Below, piece by piece: positions 1 to 9,822 of a DNA stretch of 64,000 bases. Every line of letters starts with the position of its first letter. Positions within the stretch are counted from its first letter, which is position 1. Position numbers and translations under genes: made by a program. The notes beneath the pieces are model-generated. The model did no database searches, was not told where the DNA came from, and worked only from the letters and a program-made list of their open reading frames with translations. Source of the DNA: Pseudoips prasinana (lineage: Eukaryota > Arthropoda > Insecta > Lepidoptera > Nolidae); contig OX621252.1 of the NCBI GenBank assembly GCA_951640165.1, forward strand, positions 7,534,501-7,598,500, read 5' to 3'.

Positions 1-140
1 TAAGTTTGTATGAAAAGTGTGTAATTTTTTAAGTGAAAAGCATAAAAATAGTTATGGCCTTTCCGTTAAAAATAAAAATATGTATTTCAGGATTTTAGGA
101 ATTTCCACCCCTAAAGGCGTATAATATTCCAAATAATATT

Positions 141-229
141 TCAAATTCCTCAGAACCATTATACACGCAACATACATCCCCTATGTATGTTGCGTGTGGG
201 TATACCTATAATGGTTCTGAGGAATTTGA
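141..229. repeat. Inverted repeat within Helitron helicase sequence
   Basis: Arms 141-163 and 207-229 are perfect 23-bp complements. A further 14-16 bp pair (164-177 with 184-199) is separated from them by a bulge of about 9 nt present on the right arm only. The right arm is coding sequence (PIMVLRNL region). The left arm is therefore an inverted duplicate of it with a short deletion. Confidence 0.85.
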
Positions 230-530
230 AGCCACCTAAACTTTGCAACGGCACTAGGCTTCAAGGCAAAGCTTTGCATCGTGTTATAGAGGCTACTATT
301 ATGCCTGGATCCGCCCAGGGAGAAACAGTGTCACGTATTCCGTTAGTGCCAAATGATCTCCCTTTTCAGTTTAAAATACTGTAGTTCCCTATAAAAGTGT
401 CTGTAGCGATAACCATCAACAAATCGCAAAGTCCAACTCTCAAGTTAGCTGGAATTGACTTAAGGAAGGCGGGCAGGTTCACGTGGCGTGCTCACGTGTG
501 AGTTCATCCCACAGTCTGGTCCATGTAGTG
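187..530 (+). pseudogene. Helitron Pif1-like helicase, C-terminal fragment
   Basis: The translation carries [19 protein letters not shown], then a TGCA/GETV/RIPLVP block, then (after a stop at 382-384) AITINKSQ and CSRVSS. This is the conserved C-terminal third of the Helitron Rep-helicase, where TINKSQ and ACSRV are Pif1-family motifs V and VI. In the normal protein these helicase motifs unwind the donor strand after Rep nicking. The copy is broken by the stop and by a frame change near 480, and it lacks its Walker motifs. It then runs directly into an internal helicase segment, so it cannot be functional. Confidence 0.75.
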
Positions 531-953
531 CGAGGACCTACGTATTTAGCTGAGCTCCGTAAAATGGATGATATTGAACATCCCACATACCAGACCGCTT
601 GCCGAGCACGCCATTTATTAGATGGAGGTCAGCATTGGGATGACGCTCTAGCGGAAGGATGCGTGAGCGATAGTCCACATCGCTTGCGACATTTGTTTGC
701 CATCTTATTGACCTTTTGTGCGTTATCGGGTGCTAACCAGTTATGGCAAAAATACCATGACAAGTTTACTGAAGATTTTATGAGACATGTACAACTAAAT
801 ACTGATGGAGAAATTCCTGACAAGGTACGTGAAATTTGTCACAACAGGTCCTTATTGGCTATTCAAGAGATAGTTAAAAGAATAGGAGGGAACCTGATCA
901 GTCAGAGGCTGCGAAAATGCACAGGAGTTTGCCAATTTATTGTAAAAAAATAG
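483..953 (+). pseudogene. Helitron helicase, internal (post-Rep) segment
   Basis: After the helicase motif VI stub, the frame encodes GPTYLAELRKMDDI...QTACRARHLLDGGQHWDDAL...LRHLFAILLTFC...LWQKYHDKFTED. This matches the region between the Rep nuclease and the helicase core of Helitron proteins (family pattern: GPTS-L, AC--L-LL-DD-HW, RTLFA-IL--C, LW-KY-D--SED). Roughly 130 residues are open. The Walker A/B helicase core that should follow is missing: at about 900-925 the sequence jumps straight to a late helicase segment. Confidence 0.7.
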
Positions 954-1535
954 GCGATGGCACATACCCCGTACAAGAAGATGGAAAAGTTATATTGATT
1001 GGTAATCTCTGCTCTTACGTTACATCACAGCTGGAGCTAATTTCTTCTGTGTACAGAGATACTTCAAACATTGGCAATCAAGCTGGTTCTTGGCTATGTC
1101 AGCGAACTATTTTGTCTCCCCGCAATGACCAAGCTGCGGCAATTAATTTCAAAATATTGACTCATGCGTCCGGGAATAGTAAAGAATATAGCTCAATAAA
1201 TACAGGTATGGAAGAAGATGACGCCACGCATTACTTACCCGGTAGAATTTTTGGATTCCCTCAGCACACCCGGACTTCCAGCCCACACAATAGTTTTAAA
1301 AATCGGTGTACCAATAATTCTCCTCAGAAATTTATGTCCCCCCAAACTTTGTAACGGCACTCGGCTCAAAGTCACAAATCTGCAGCAAAACATTATCGAA
1401 GCTGAAATATTAACAGGTTGCGGCGCTGGTGATATTGTTTTTATTCCAAGGATACCTATAATTCCTTAAAACTTTCCTTTCTCTTTCAAACCAGTGCAAT
1501 TCCCAGTCAGTCTCTGTTATGCCATGACGATTAAT
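917..1535 (+). pseudogene. Helitron helicase, second C-terminal fragment
   Basis: Two overlapping frames encode IGDGTYPVQEDGKV...WLCQRTILSPRNDQAAAIN (917-1240), then [24 protein letters not shown]... and [16 protein letters not shown] (1218-1469), then a degenerate YAMTINKA. A frameshift near 1220-1240 and a stop at 1467-1469 break the chain. It retains the helicase region between motifs III and V and lacks the Walker A motif, so it is non-functional. The Helitron terminus follows 260 bp downstream. Confidence 0.75.
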
Positions 1536-1804
1536 AAAGCTAGACATTATCCGTTGCGGGGATGGACCTAAGTATTGGATGCTTTTCCCATGGTCAACTA
1601 TACGTAGCTCTTTCACGCGTAAACAACCCCAATAACGTTTTTGTGTACGCTCCAGATGGTTCCACAGGTAAAATAAAGAAGCACTAAATTAAATTAAAAA
1701 AGAAATTGTATCGGTATCCTCCCACAGCGCTTTACACTAAAAAATACATTGTTAAGTTCCGACATCCACGCGAACGAAGTCGCGGGCACAGCTAGTATAG
1801 ATAA

Positions 1805-1932
1805 ATAAATACTTATATACATAGAAAACATCAATAACTCAGAAACTGATATTGGTGCTCATCACACAAATATTTGCACTTACCTACCGGGATTCGAACC
1901 CAGGACCACCAGCTTCGTAGGCAGGAGCACTA
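1805..1932 (-). mobile_element. SINE-C fragment (tRNA-headed)
   Basis: It carries the reverse complement of a B box (GGGATTCGAACCC) and 'accaccagcttcgtaggc'. Better copies lie at 21589-21835 and 57890-58126. It is truncated before the A box. Confidence 0.7.
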
Positions 1933-2401
1933 CAGGAGTCAAATATTTAAATTACTTGTACCTAGTGTAAGTGAATGTTATTCTTATAAGAAATAAAGAT
2001 TCTTAAACCGTAAGTTAAATAAGCATATCTCAATAACTTACATTGGATTATTTGCAATTATATATACCTTATTTAATAATGATCATCAGATACCAGTCGG
2101 ATTTTTTTATATATACAATATCGTGGCAAACTTGCAGCTTGCTAGCTGGTGTCCTGATGGTATGTGATCACCGCCGCTAATGGTGAGCGTTTGTGATCGA
2201 ACGTGGCGGCAGGTATAAATTAAAAACATCTTCAGAATACCCCCCTTGATAAATGCGGTAAATGACCCATTCCCATCTGATACCCTACATCTGGTGCATG
2301 TTAAACACGGGTACATATCAAGCTATACCTACACTTCCAATATAAGTTGACCTGTCATTGTATGGAAATCCTATACAACGCAAGATAATAATATAACAAT
2401 A
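1933..2401. other. AT-rich stretch with degraded LINE tail
   Basis: At about 2140-2185 there is a degenerate reverse copy of the non-LTR tail 'gcggcggtgatcacttaccatca' seen intact at 10550, 34705 and 45580. Nothing else is recognised. Confidence 0.4.
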
Positions 2402-2655
2402 TCCTGGAACATTATTTACACACGGCCATCTAATCCCAAACTAAGCAGAGCTTGTACTATGGAAACCAGATAACTGATATACTACATATACTACTTTTCT
2501 TTTGTAAATACCTACTTAAATAGATAATTACACGCAGACTCAGGACAAACAGACATGTTTATCCACACAAATATCTGTCCTGGGTGGGAATCGAACCCAC
2601 GACCTAAGGCGTGAAAAGCAAGCATTTGCCAACCACGCCAACAGGCCTGTCATTA
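2402..2655 (-). mobile_element. SINE-B (tRNA-headed), near full length
   Basis: On the minus strand this reads as a tRNA-like head with B box (GGGTTCGATTCCCACC), then 'caggacagatatttgtgtg', and a tail containing 'gcttagtttgggattagatggccgtgtg'. Relatives lie at 8205, 41548, 44735 and 55836. Confidence 0.75.
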
Positions 2656-2709
2656 GCTTATACTGGAAATTATAGCTTGAAATAATGTCAAAATATCTAG
2701 TGCCGAAAA

Positions 2710-4242
2710 TCTATACATATAATAAATCTGTAGAAAAATAATTTTTGTACATCAAAAGAAAATCCAAAAAAATTAGCCAGGGTATTAAAGAGCAACCAAT
2801 AGAACCCATTTCCAGCCTTTTTAGAATTTTTGTCTGTTTGTCTGTGTGTCTGTTTGTCTGTTTATATGTTCGGGTATCACGTAAAATATACTAAAGCAAT
2901 GTAGATAACCTTTATACACAACGATTGAGCGTAACTTGAGGTAACATTTAGTTTTTGTTTTATTGCAATCGGTTCAGTCTATCAAAAGATATTAGATTTT
3001 AAAGTAATCATGAAGAAAAATAACACACATTTCATTACTTCAAGATGAACTAATGTTTATAGTTGAGCTACCTAACTGTCCGATAGATGTCATTGTGCAT
3101 ATTATGACATCTCTTTTCTGAATGAACTAGGTTGATAGTTGATTTTTATTTCGATAGATGTCGTTGTGCATTTCTTTTGACTCGCGGTGTTAAGATTTGC
3201 CCGTGTTTGCTGATTCCATGATTACGTAGGGTTTTGAATGTACTGAATTGTTTTGAAATAAGGTCTTGGTTGCCTAGAAGTATGTCGTTGTCCAAAATTG
3301 GTTATTAAAAAATCTGTTTTCTTTGGGGAAATTGAATTATGTAGTTGGATTTATTATAATTTAATTTTAAATTATTGAAAGTAGATTTTTATTTCGATAG
3401 ATATCGTTGTGCTTGATAGTTGAATTTTGTTTCGATTAGGGCTTTGTTGGGCTTGGTTGGCTAGAAGTATGTCGTTGTCCAAAATTGGTTATTAAAATAT
3501 TCTGTTTTTTTGGGCAAATTGAATTATGTACAAGGTTGGATTTGTTATAATTTAATTTTAAATTATAATGTCAGTCGATCGAAAGTTTGTGCTGTCGATT
3601 CGTTTGTAACGCCAATGTACAGACGATTCGAATTTTATTGAGCCTGTCTGATTGAATGTATTTGAATGTAGTAAATCAACCCTGTCTCTCATAATTTTTG
3701 GATTCCCTCAGCACACCCGGACTTCCAGCCCACACAATAGTTTTAAAAATCGGTGTACCAATAATTCTCCTCAGAAATTTATGTCCCCCCAAACTTTGTA
3801 ACGGCACTCGGCTCAAAGTCACAAATCTGCAGCAAAACATTATCGAAGCTGAAATATTAACAGGTTGCGGCGCTGGTGATATTGTTTTTATTCCAAGGAT
3901 ACCTATAATTCCTTAAAACTTTCCTTTCTCTTTCAAACCAGTGCAATTCCCAGTCAGTCTCTGTTATGCCATGACGATTAATAAAGCTAGACATTATCCG
4001 TTGCGGGGATGGACCTAAGTATTGGATGCTTTTCCCATGGTCAACTATACGTAGCTCTTTCACGCGTAAACAACCCCAATAACGTTTTTGTGTACGCTCC
4101 AGATGGTTCCACAGGTAAAATAAAGAAGCACTAAATTAAATTAAAAAAGAAATTGTATCGGTATCCTCCCACAGCGCTTTACACTAAAAAATACATTGTT
4201 AAGTTCCGACATCCACGCGAACGAAGTCGCGGGCACAGCTAG
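2710..4242 (+). mobile_element. Helitron copy 2, internally deleted, both ends present
   Basis: It starts at A^TCTATACATATAATAAA (TC at 2710-2711) and ends at CTAG (4239-4242)^T, the canonical Helitron ends and insertion dinucleotide. About 980 bp of non-coding 5' leader, including a tandem duplication, is fused at about 3692 to the terminal helicase segment. The Rep domain and most of the helicase are gone. It is non-autonomous but structurally mobilisable. Confidence 0.85.
3131..3575 (+). repeat. Imperfect tandem duplication in Helitron 5' leader
   Basis: Two units of about 190-240 bp (about 3141-3379 and 3384-3575) share 'atttttatttcgatagat', 'ctagaagtatgtcgttgtcc', 'aaaattggttattaaaa' and 'tataatttaattttaaatta'. 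They differ by small indels. Confidence 0.7.
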
Positions 4243-4245
4243 TAT
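3693..4245 (+). pseudogene. Helitron helicase C-terminal stub, twin of 1246-1798
   Basis: It encodes the same [14 protein letters not shown]...[16 protein letters not shown] segment, stop and degenerate tail as copy 1. By eye I saw no difference over about 553 bp. Both copies carry the same stop after RIPIIP, so the shared sequence was already defective before it was copied. Confidence 0.8.
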
Positions 4246-4883
4246 TTAATAAAGTTGACGTATTTAAACAGGAACCTAAAATAAGTAAAACTATGTTAAA
4301 ATCTAAGCTGATGAACTTGTTGCTCGATGATGATTAGACTGTATTTAAAATTCTAAAAACAATACCTAAAATAATATATATAAAAAAAAACAATCAGTAT
4401 CTGATATCATCGAGGAACAAATCCACAGTGTGTGTCAATAGAAATAAAATTACTGAAACGTTGCATGACTAATTAAGGTTAATTATAAAATTATGATTAA
4501 GTAAGGTTAAAAAAATGTAAAACGAGCGCGCCTCGCCATTAAACGTAAAAGTTTGGCGAGTATATAGTGTTAATGGTAAAATTGTCATGTCTGTGTATAA
4601 ATAAATAAAAAAAATAAAATAATATGTAGCCGTGTTTACCTGCGTTACATAAAGAATATTTTATGTAGTGGTTAGGTGCGCTGTGATAAATAAAATATAC
4701 TTAGTTACATAAAACTTATATATCATCATCGTCGTCATAATCATATCAGCCGAAAGACATCCACTGCTAGACAAAAGCCTCATAATTATCATAAGTTTAC
4801 TTATTATTAATGCAGACATTACATAGTAAATACAAAAATTACATATTATTGCTAAGCAATATTTACCATAGTAGTCGTAGCAG
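4243..4883. other. AT-rich stretch; RTE 3'-end scrap
   Basis: 4725-4785 carries the reverse RTE 3' terminus ('catatcagccgaaagacatccactgctagac') after a (cat/cgt) microsatellite. Nothing is recognised in the remainder. Confidence 0.5.
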
Positions 4884-5256
4884 TGTCCTCCCGGCCGAAT
4901 TTAGGCCACGGCGGCCATTCTCAATGCAGCTTAGCCAATTACGCAGGACATATTATAGTGCACATGTTTGCGCAAACACAGGGGCACTTTCTATTCCATC
5001 ACTCTTATGATCCGATGGGACGACTAGCGACACGACCGGAAAGAGGTCAGGCACAGGACCGACGGTATTAAGTGCTCTCCAAGGCATGGGGGTGTAATAC
5101 CGCCAACTCCCAGACTTCGGGCTGATAGCGAGAAATTTCAAAATCTCTTTTTGGACCGACCCGGGATTTGAACCCAGAACCTCATTATCTGCGTTCAACC
5201 GCACAAAATGAGGTCCTGGGTTCAAATCCTGCTACCGCTAGACCAATGCGGCAGTC
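4884..5256 (-). mobile_element. SINE-A (tRNA-headed), with inverted B-box duplication
   Basis: On the minus strand: 'gactgccgcattggtctagcggtagc' (A box), B box, 'agcccgaagtctgggagttgg', core 'gagagcac...gtcggtcctgtgcctgacc' and tail 'ccgtggcctaaattcggccgggaggac'. Between the A and B boxes an inverted copy of the B-box region has been inserted (hairpin 5164-5229). The head is unlikely to work as a pol III promoter in this form. Confidence 0.85.
5164..5229. repeat. Hairpin: inverted B-box duplication in SINE-A
   Basis: Arms 5164-5186 and 5207-5229 are 23-bp complements with one mismatch. The right arm has no counterpart in the copies at 22709, 28365 and 31073. Confidence 0.85.
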
Positions 5257-5942
5257 AAATTAAAAAAGAATTACTGTAGTATAGGTTGAATGAAGGTATG
5301 GATAACTTCCATACATTAGAGCCATTTTGTTTCCATCTTAATTGACCCGTAGCTTACTTAGAACTATTTTTTTTTGTAAACCCTTTTCTAATTTCCGCAA
5401 AAGTATGAATTTTGAGAACTGGTACACTAAAAGTCGAATCACGACCTGATTCAGAAAAAGACTCAAGTATTTCAATTTATTTCAAATAAATCATAACAAA
5501 ATGGAATCGCGTCATCGAAGAGGGAAAATGGCGGCGTTTCATTGAGCTATTCGTCAATTTCTTGGAGGAAATTCGATTTCCTTTCGCATCTATCGATTGT
5601 TTCTAGACGGTTTGTTTCATCGTATTCATTCGTTCTTGATTAGCTTGCATGTAGTTAAGATAAATGAGACGTAATTTAATTTTTTCTTTCGATTCGGCTG
5701 TGGTTATTGTGGTAGAGGCACAAAGACGTTTAAAATTATATAATTTAAGCGGTCACCGATGTACGGCGTTTCGTTACGTATGGTCAAATATATGAAAAAT
5801 CGCAATTCGTTAAAATAGAAAAGCTTTAAAAGCGCAAACAAAATAGTTTACCGTCAAAATAGCGATCAGTCGAAATTGGAAATCATTGTACTGTATATAA
5901 TGGTACATTCTATATGTACCATTATATACCATTACATATAAA
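5257..5942. other. Unassigned stretch
   Basis: No element or ORF is recognised. 5500-5790 is somewhat richer in CpG than its surroundings. A small imperfect palindrome on 'atggtacat/atgtaccat' lies at about 5903-5935. Confidence 0.3.
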
Positions 5943-6570
5943 GTCAAACTCGTATGGGTACCAGGCCATACAGGAATAGAAGGCAACGAAAAAGCAGATG
6001 CACTAGCTAGGAAGGGATCTGAAAGTCAGTTCTGTGGACCAGAACCGTGCGTAGGGATTCCTCCAAATGTAATAGGAGCAATCCTTAAAAATGAATCCAC
6101 AGCTAAACACAATCAAATGTGGACCAAAATCAAGGAATTAAAACACTCAAAGCAACTTATTAAAGGAATAGACAAAAGCTGGTCCAAAAAACTTTGGAAG
6201 TACAGCAGAAACCAGCTACGACTGATAGTAGCAGTATTCACGGGCCACTATGGCACCAACTATCACCTACACAAATTGGGACTGTCGAATAGCCCGATCT
6301 GCAGGACCTGTAGGGAAGAACAGGAAACAATGCTGCATATAATATGCAAATGCGATGCATTGGCAAGACACAGAATGGCCATCCTGGGGCTGGCATATCC
6401 AGAACCAGGAGACTACAAGGATCTACCCCTAAGAAGTGTAATGGATTATGTGAAGACTTCATTCAGGGCTTTAGGGATAGAATAAAACCAGTGGGGGATA
6501 GTACAAAAGATCCTGAAGGGTCGAAGTGCTGTACGCAAGTACACCCCATCAAAGATAAGATAAGATAAGA
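5943..6570 (+). pseudogene. 5'-truncated non-LTR LINE: RNase H and C-terminal zinc motif
   Basis: The open frame 5943-6485 (about 180 codons) begins inside an RNase H domain: WVPGHTGIEGNEKADALAR, where the Asp in KADALA is a catalytic residue of the family. It ends with LRLIVAVFTGHYGTNYHLHKLG followed by CRTCREEQETMLHIICKC, a C-x2-C-x8-H-x4-C zinc-binding motif. RNase H after the RT occurs in I, LOA, Ingi and some R1/Jockey-group LINEs. The 3' UTR ends in 'aagataagataagataaga', a short simple-repeat tail. Endonuclease and RT are lost by 5' truncation. The clade cannot be fixed without alignment. Confidence 0.75.
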
Positions 6571-6677
6571 CTGTATATAATAGCAGTTCGATTCGCTGGC
6601 CTTCGGGCGTTAAGCATCTCTGTTCTAACATAACCTAGCACTAATTATTTCAAAATAGTACGTTTAACACTCTATAG

Positions 6678-6885
6678 TACTGTGTGGTGATGGCGAAAAT
6701 AAAATCTTATCCCGTGGGAGACGAAGAAATACTTACCAGAGAATGGGCAGCAGCGTTTTTCTGTGAACTATGACCATCAAACTACGATCCTCAACTCGTT
6801 TGCCAAGCGTGGCAGTTATGGCATATCTCCCCGTTCTTTGAGGAGGCTTTTGCCCAGCAGTGGACGTAATTTGGCTGATATTCTA
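6678..6885 (+). mobile_element. Short RTE derivative (5' end joined to 3' end), degraded
   Basis: It begins 'ctgtgtggtgatggcg', matches the first ~190 bp of the RTE at 12405-15600 (including 'cagagaatgggcagcagcg' and 'tgccaagcgtggc'), and then jumps to the RTE 3' end 'gcccagcagtggacg...ggctgatat'. The whole coding interior is absent. Other copies lie at 22275, 23240 and 60559. Confidence 0.75.
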
Positions 6886-7034
6886 AAATATAGAAACAAA
6901 AAATTTAACCGATAGTGATCTTGATTGTTTGCTAATTTGAGCGTTCGTAACTAGAAAATTATGTGGATTTGACCATTTGCGATGTGGACCAATCACTATT
7001 TTGATCTATCCCTATTATCCCGTTGTTTTTCAAT

Positions 7035-7370
7035 CATCTACAGGCTGACATGCGGCTGATCCGCAGGCGAAACAAAGTCACCGACATAGCTCAAAGAATT
7101 GCAAAACTGAAGTGGCAGTGGGCGGGGCACATAGCTCGGAGAACCGACGGCCGTTGGGGCAGAAAGATTCTCGAGTGGCGACCACGAACCGGAAGACGCA
7201 GCGTGGGCAGGCCCCCTACAAGATGGACCGATGATCTTGTGCGGGTCGCTGGAAACTGCTGGATGCGAATAGCGCAAGACCGGCAATTGTGGAGATCATT
7301 GCGGGAGGCCTTTGTCCAGCAGTGGACGCCTTTCGGCTGATTTGATTTTCATGATGATGACAAGCTGACC
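7035..7370 (+). pseudogene. RTE LINE 3' end, 5'-truncated
   Basis: It encodes RRRNKVTDIAQRIAKLKWQW, AGHIARRTDGRWGRKILEWR, GRPPTRWTDDLVRVAG and ends QQWTPFG-stop, then a (atg)n tail. This is the C-terminus of the RTE at 12427-15585, differing at scattered residues. The sequence starts after the RT domain, a typical 5'-truncated insertion. Confidence 0.85.
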
Positions 7371-7460
7371 GCGTTTTAAGTAGGTGTTTAAGCTCGATGA
7401 TCACTAACATATGAATGAGAGCTGGCAATGAGTGATTCTCAACAACGAATACAGGCTGGC

Positions 7461-7867
7461 CGAGGAGTTGACGTTCAAACGCAAAATTTAGATACTTTAT
7501 GATGAGGAGCATCCATATCATCCCCATGTATGTTCTACGATTTTACGTAGTTTACGAGATAGAATTTCTTATTAATTTTTTTTCGCAAATTTTACCGAAA
7601 TCAGTCTTCGATTTTTTTCTCGTTCTGTTGAACATTTCTGGTTCAGTTTTTTTTTGTGATAACTAATTAGCATAGTTCAACCTAACACCCTAAAAAGTAT
7701 GGTTTATCTAATTTTTGCAAAACTGATTTAGAATTTATTCGAAAGTTCAAAATTAGGGTTTGGTCTCAGGACTCATAAATTTTCAAAGCATCAAATACAT
7801 TATGGTTTATGATTCGGATACTCATCATCATAGTATCTACATTTTGCGTTTGAACGTCAACTCCTCG
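7461..7867. repeat. Inverted-repeat (foldback/MITE-like) element
   Basis: Arms of about 52-54 bp lie at 7461-7514 and 7816-7867. The outer 27 bp are perfect ('cgaggagttgacgttcaaac' continuing 'gcaaaat'). The inner part ('tagatact...gatgagg-atcc') has mismatches and a 2-bp indel. The 300-bp interior is AT-rich with no ORF. I saw no target duplication. Confidence 0.65.
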
Positions 7868-8204
7868 TATAGTGCAGATAATGAAAATAAAGCAATCTAT
7901 ACGATTCTGATTAACCTGTCAGGGACTCCGCTCACCGCTGACACTCGCCGCTTAAAAGCAACTTTTTTTCAAGCCAATGCTCGCGCAAGCCAACCCCATA
8001 AATCAGTATATCTCGATTTTGCACTACTCCGATTTTTTGTATTATTGTACACAGTTGGCTAACAAACATACGGCCCATTTGATGGACCCCGGTGGGATCT
8101 GATGACTTTGCTCACACATTGGACCACAAGATTAACAGAATAATGCTATTTTGACTGAAATAGTATTTTGTATGTATCTACAAAAGAAGAGTAGTATATA
8201 CAGT
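7868..8204. other. Unassigned AT-rich stretch
   Basis: No coding or repeat signature is recognised between the foldback and the SINE-B tail. Confidence 0.3.
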
Positions 8205-8290
8205 ATATCAGTTATCTGGTTTCCATAGCTCTCTGCTTAGTTTGGGACCAGATGGCCGTGTATGAATAATATGCCAGGATAATATTATAT
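8205..8290 (+). mobile_element. SINE-B 3' fragment
   Basis: It contains 'ttatctggtttccatagc', 'ctgcttagtttgggaccaga' and 'tggccgtgt...ccaggata', the 3' half of the SINE-B family. The tRNA head is absent. Confidence 0.6.
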
Positions 8291-8380
8291 AAACAACATA
8301 TCTAAGAGGATATAGTCATGTTCTTCAGTACGGAAGGAACCCTACAAATTTATGGACGTAGAATAGCGCTCATACTTTAA

Positions 8381-8415
8381 GTATCGGAGTTATACTTAAA
8401 GTATAACTCCGATAC
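8381..8415. repeat. Perfect 35-bp palindrome
   Basis: 17-bp arms (gtatcggagttatactt and its complement) flank a single central A. A weaker partner of the same sequence lies at 8440-8470. Confidence 0.9.
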
Positions 8416-8632
8416 GAATCACTAACTACTACGACTACTTTAGTATAAGTTATACCTTAAAGAGTATAACGTTCAAAAATTGCAAAAGGTTTTCGTTGAT
8501 ATAATTGACATATTAGATGTCTGACATCGAGTGACCTAGTATTAGAATGTGAACGAAACCATTGCGAGATATAACTCGGCCGTACAACGCCATCTATGAG
8601 TACAGAACGAAACCAACCCTTCGTAAAATATA

Positions 8633-9822
8633 CTACTCTGTCAAGAAAGTATCGGGAAAAGATCAATAATATACAAAATGTTTGTTATTCCTTCAAATTA
8701 ATTTTATCACCTTCAAAGTATGCTCCTTCAGAAACGATACACTTACGCCAACAAATAATCCATTCATCAAAACATTTTTTAAACGCTGCTTTCGGAATTA
8801 AGTTCAGTTCTCGCCGCGAATTCTCCTTTATGTCTTCTACCGATTGAAAACGGGTACCACGAAGTGGTAATTTGAGTTTAGGAAAAAGAAAGAAGTCAGC
8901 TGGAGCCATATCTGGTGAATGTGGTGGTTGCTGGATGGTATTTGTTGAGTGTTTGGTCAAAAACTCGTTCACAATGAGGGTCTTGTGCGAAGGCGTATTA
9001 TCGTGGTGCAAAATCCAAGAATTTTCTTTCCACAAATCTGGCCTTTTTCGTCGAATTTGCTCTCTTAAACGCCGCATAACGCTCAAATAATATTCTTTAT
9101 TTACCGTTCGACCTTCCGGTAAGAATTCAGTGTGCACAACACCGCGATAGTCAAAGAAAACAGTCAACATGACTTTGACTTTTGATCGACTTTGGCGTGG
9201 TTTTTTCGGTTTCATGTCCTCAGCGACTTTCATGCGATTGAGTTTTTGGAGAAAATCCAGGACTAGCCGAGCGGCAACATGTTTCATACCCAAATGATTA
9301 GTTAAAATGGTACGAATCGACTCGTGAGATACAGAAAGTTCGGCGGCTATCTCTCTCAGAGTTGAATGAGGATTATAAGTCACTATTTCCTTCACTTTTG
9401 CGATGTTAACTTCAGTTGCAGACGTTGATGGCCGACCAGAGCGAGGCAAATCTTTCATCACATCTCGACCGCTTTTGAACGCTTTGAACCACTCAAAAGC
9501 ACGAGTTTTTAATAAAGTCGATTCACCGTAAGCCTTCTGTAACATTTTCAGTGACCCCGAACACGAAATTCCATTAGCGATGCAAAATTTAAGACAAACT
9601 CTTTGTTCAATATTTTTGTCCATTATGAAATTCGCAATACACACTATATATGATATTACTAAAACCAGCACTGTATTTAATATAAATAACAGATGCAACT
9701 CAAACTCCGCGCCAAAATGGAAAATAGTTGTGCCAATCTAACAACAACAAAAAAAAACCAATATTTGAATTTGGAACCATAAACAAATCATCCATTCCCG
9801 ATACTTTTTTGACTGAATGTAT
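8633..9822 (-). mobile_element. Mariner-type transposon (copy 1), internally deleted
   Basis: Terminal inverted repeats: the left end 'ctgtcaagaaagtatcggga' (8638-8657) matches the right end read on the minus strand 'cagtcaaaaaagtatcggga' (9796-9815). TA lies near each end, as expected for Tc1/mariner insertion. It encloses one minus-strand transposase ORF. Confidence 0.85.
8685..9623 (-). pseudogene. Mariner transposase missing the first catalytic Asp
   Basis: The ORF is open for 312 codons from the ATG at 9623 (MDKNIEQRVCLKF). An in-frame ATG 75 bp upstream would add a hydrophobic stretch foreign to the family. The N-terminal helix-turn-helix region includes HSTLREIAAELSVSHESIRT. The C-terminal catalytic half has HHDNTPSH and PHSPDMAPADFFLFPKLK, giving two Asp 34 residues apart as in DD34D mariners. 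Between KVAEDM and KPKKPRQSRSK (DNA about 9211) the family normally has about 40 more residues, including the ITGDE motif with the first Asp. These are absent without a frame change. It should be unable to catalyse transposition but may still bind its termini. Confidence 0.85.

Larger units (their letters stand above)
1..1795 (+). mobile_element. Helitron copy 1, rearranged, 3' end intact
   Basis: This is a rolling-circle transposon remnant. It ends at CTAG (1792-1795) followed by T, preceded by a GC-rich imperfect hairpin (about 1766-1788), the standard Helitron 3' terminus. It contains three helicase fragments whose order (C-terminal, internal, C-terminal) shows fusion and internal deletion. 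The 5' end lies outside the window or is lost. Its last 553 bp (1246-1798) read the same as 3693-4245. Confidence 0.8.

Noticed and set aside
4883..5225. Small open frames overlapping SINE-A on both strands
   Set aside because: They follow SINE sequence exactly and are not kept in other SINE-A copies.
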